Positions 63,672-64,000 of a stretch of DNA of 64,000 nucleotides are shown piece after piece. The position numbers were made by a program, and so were the translations under genes. The notes under the pieces are model-generated. The model made no database searches, had not been told where the DNA came from, and saw only the letters and a program-made list of their open reading frames with translations. The stretch lies in the NCBI GenBank assembly GCA_027257055.1, contig JAPVLO010000232.1, positions 2,418,001 to 2,482,000 of the forward strand, written 5' to 3'. Each line of letters opens with the position of its first letter. The stretch's first letter is position 1. Source of the stretch: Cephalopachus bancanus. Its lineage: Eukaryota; Chordata; Mammalia; Primates; Tarsiidae.

Positions 63672-63945
63672 AGGTCGGCAGGAGGAGAGCAGTGCCCATG
63701 ACCTTCGCCTTGAACGTGGTCTCCAAGCTGGCAGGAGGAGAGCAGAGTCATGGCCTTAACCTAGAACAGGGCCTCAAGGCTGGCAGAAGGACAGCAGGGC
63801 CACAGGCTTCGAGTTGAACATGGACTTGAGGCTGGCAGGAGGAAGGCAGAGACCATGGCCTTCACCTTGAACATGGCCTCCAGGCTGGCAGGAGGACAGC
63901 AGAGGTCACGGCCTTCACCTTGAACATGGACTTGAGGCTCTGAAG
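63672..63945 (+). repeat. Minisatellite, ~53-bp unit, about 5 copies
   Basis: Repeating ggctggcaggaggacagcag, aggtcacggccttcacctt and gaacatggacttga, directly after the L1 end. Confidence 0.9.
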
Positions 63946-64000
63946 CATGTGAGTCTCTGGGGACTTCTGGCAGCCACCTGGGGAGAGAGTCTTAGGGACT

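Larger units (their letters stand above)
61497..64000 (-). other. PLXNA4 intron 5' of e1 (partial)
   Basis: LINE-1 3' fragment at 63125-63655 and a ~53-bp minisatellite at the window end. 61500-63100 has no recognised element, and the PSI2 exon that should precede e1 is not found. Confidence 0.75.

Noticed and set aside
63660..64000. A further plexin exon at the window end
   Set aside because: Only the ~53-bp minisatellite is visible. No PSI2-type cysteine pattern or splice-bounded frame found.

Overview
The window is a piece of a primate nuclear genome. It holds the 3' half of one large multi-exon gene, read entirely on the minus strand: the class A plexin PLXNA4, a semaphorin receptor that guides axons. 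I place 20 coding exons (numbered e1-e20 here, in transcript order, from high to low coordinates). Every exon is bounded by AG/GT on the minus strand, and the reading frame stays intact across all 19 introns. Together they encode 1042 whole codons, about residues 700-1741 of a protein of about 1894 residues. The start codon, Sema domain and first two PSI modules lie beyond position 64000. The last ~153 residues lie before position 1.

Primate origin follows from at least nine Alu elements, several with clear target-site duplications. Human seems unlikely. The protein differs from the human PLXNA4 I remember at scattered ectodomain and cytoplasmic positions, and most of the Alus share an unusual right end (gagactccaactc) and linker (acaataaat) unlike the standard AluS/Y forms. 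A non-anthropoid primate (tarsier or strepsirrhine) is my inference and is unproven.

Layout in transcript order: 61.5-55.2 kb holds the first IPT/TIG region and the third PSI module (e1-e3). 51.2-35.0 kb holds the remaining IPT/TIG repeats (e4-e10). 34.4-34.2 kb is the transmembrane exon (e11). 30.1-16.8 kb is the juxtamembrane segment and first half of the split RasGAP-type domain, with the arginine-finger pair at the e13/e14 junction (e12-e15). 12.7-3.3 kb is the Rho-GTPase-binding domain (e15-e18). 2.0-0.8 kb is the second GAP half (e19-e20). The second catalytic arginine falls just past the window.

The introns carry the rest of the structure. There are three copies of one internally deleted mariner element, one split by an Alu. 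Minisatellites with units of about 31, 50, 53, 83 and 84 bp are present, two of them flanking e13. A 162-bp, ~95% identical direct duplication brackets e19. An imperfect inverted repeat of about 200 bp per arm lies at 7.7/8.5 kb. There is a long GT-type satellite at 31.6-32.8 kb, two alternating purine/pyrimidine tracts, two polypurine tracts, an ERV-type LTR, MaLR-like LTR relics, hAT relics, MIRs and LINE-1 fragments. I found no second gene, RNA gene, CRISPR array or novel defence-like system.
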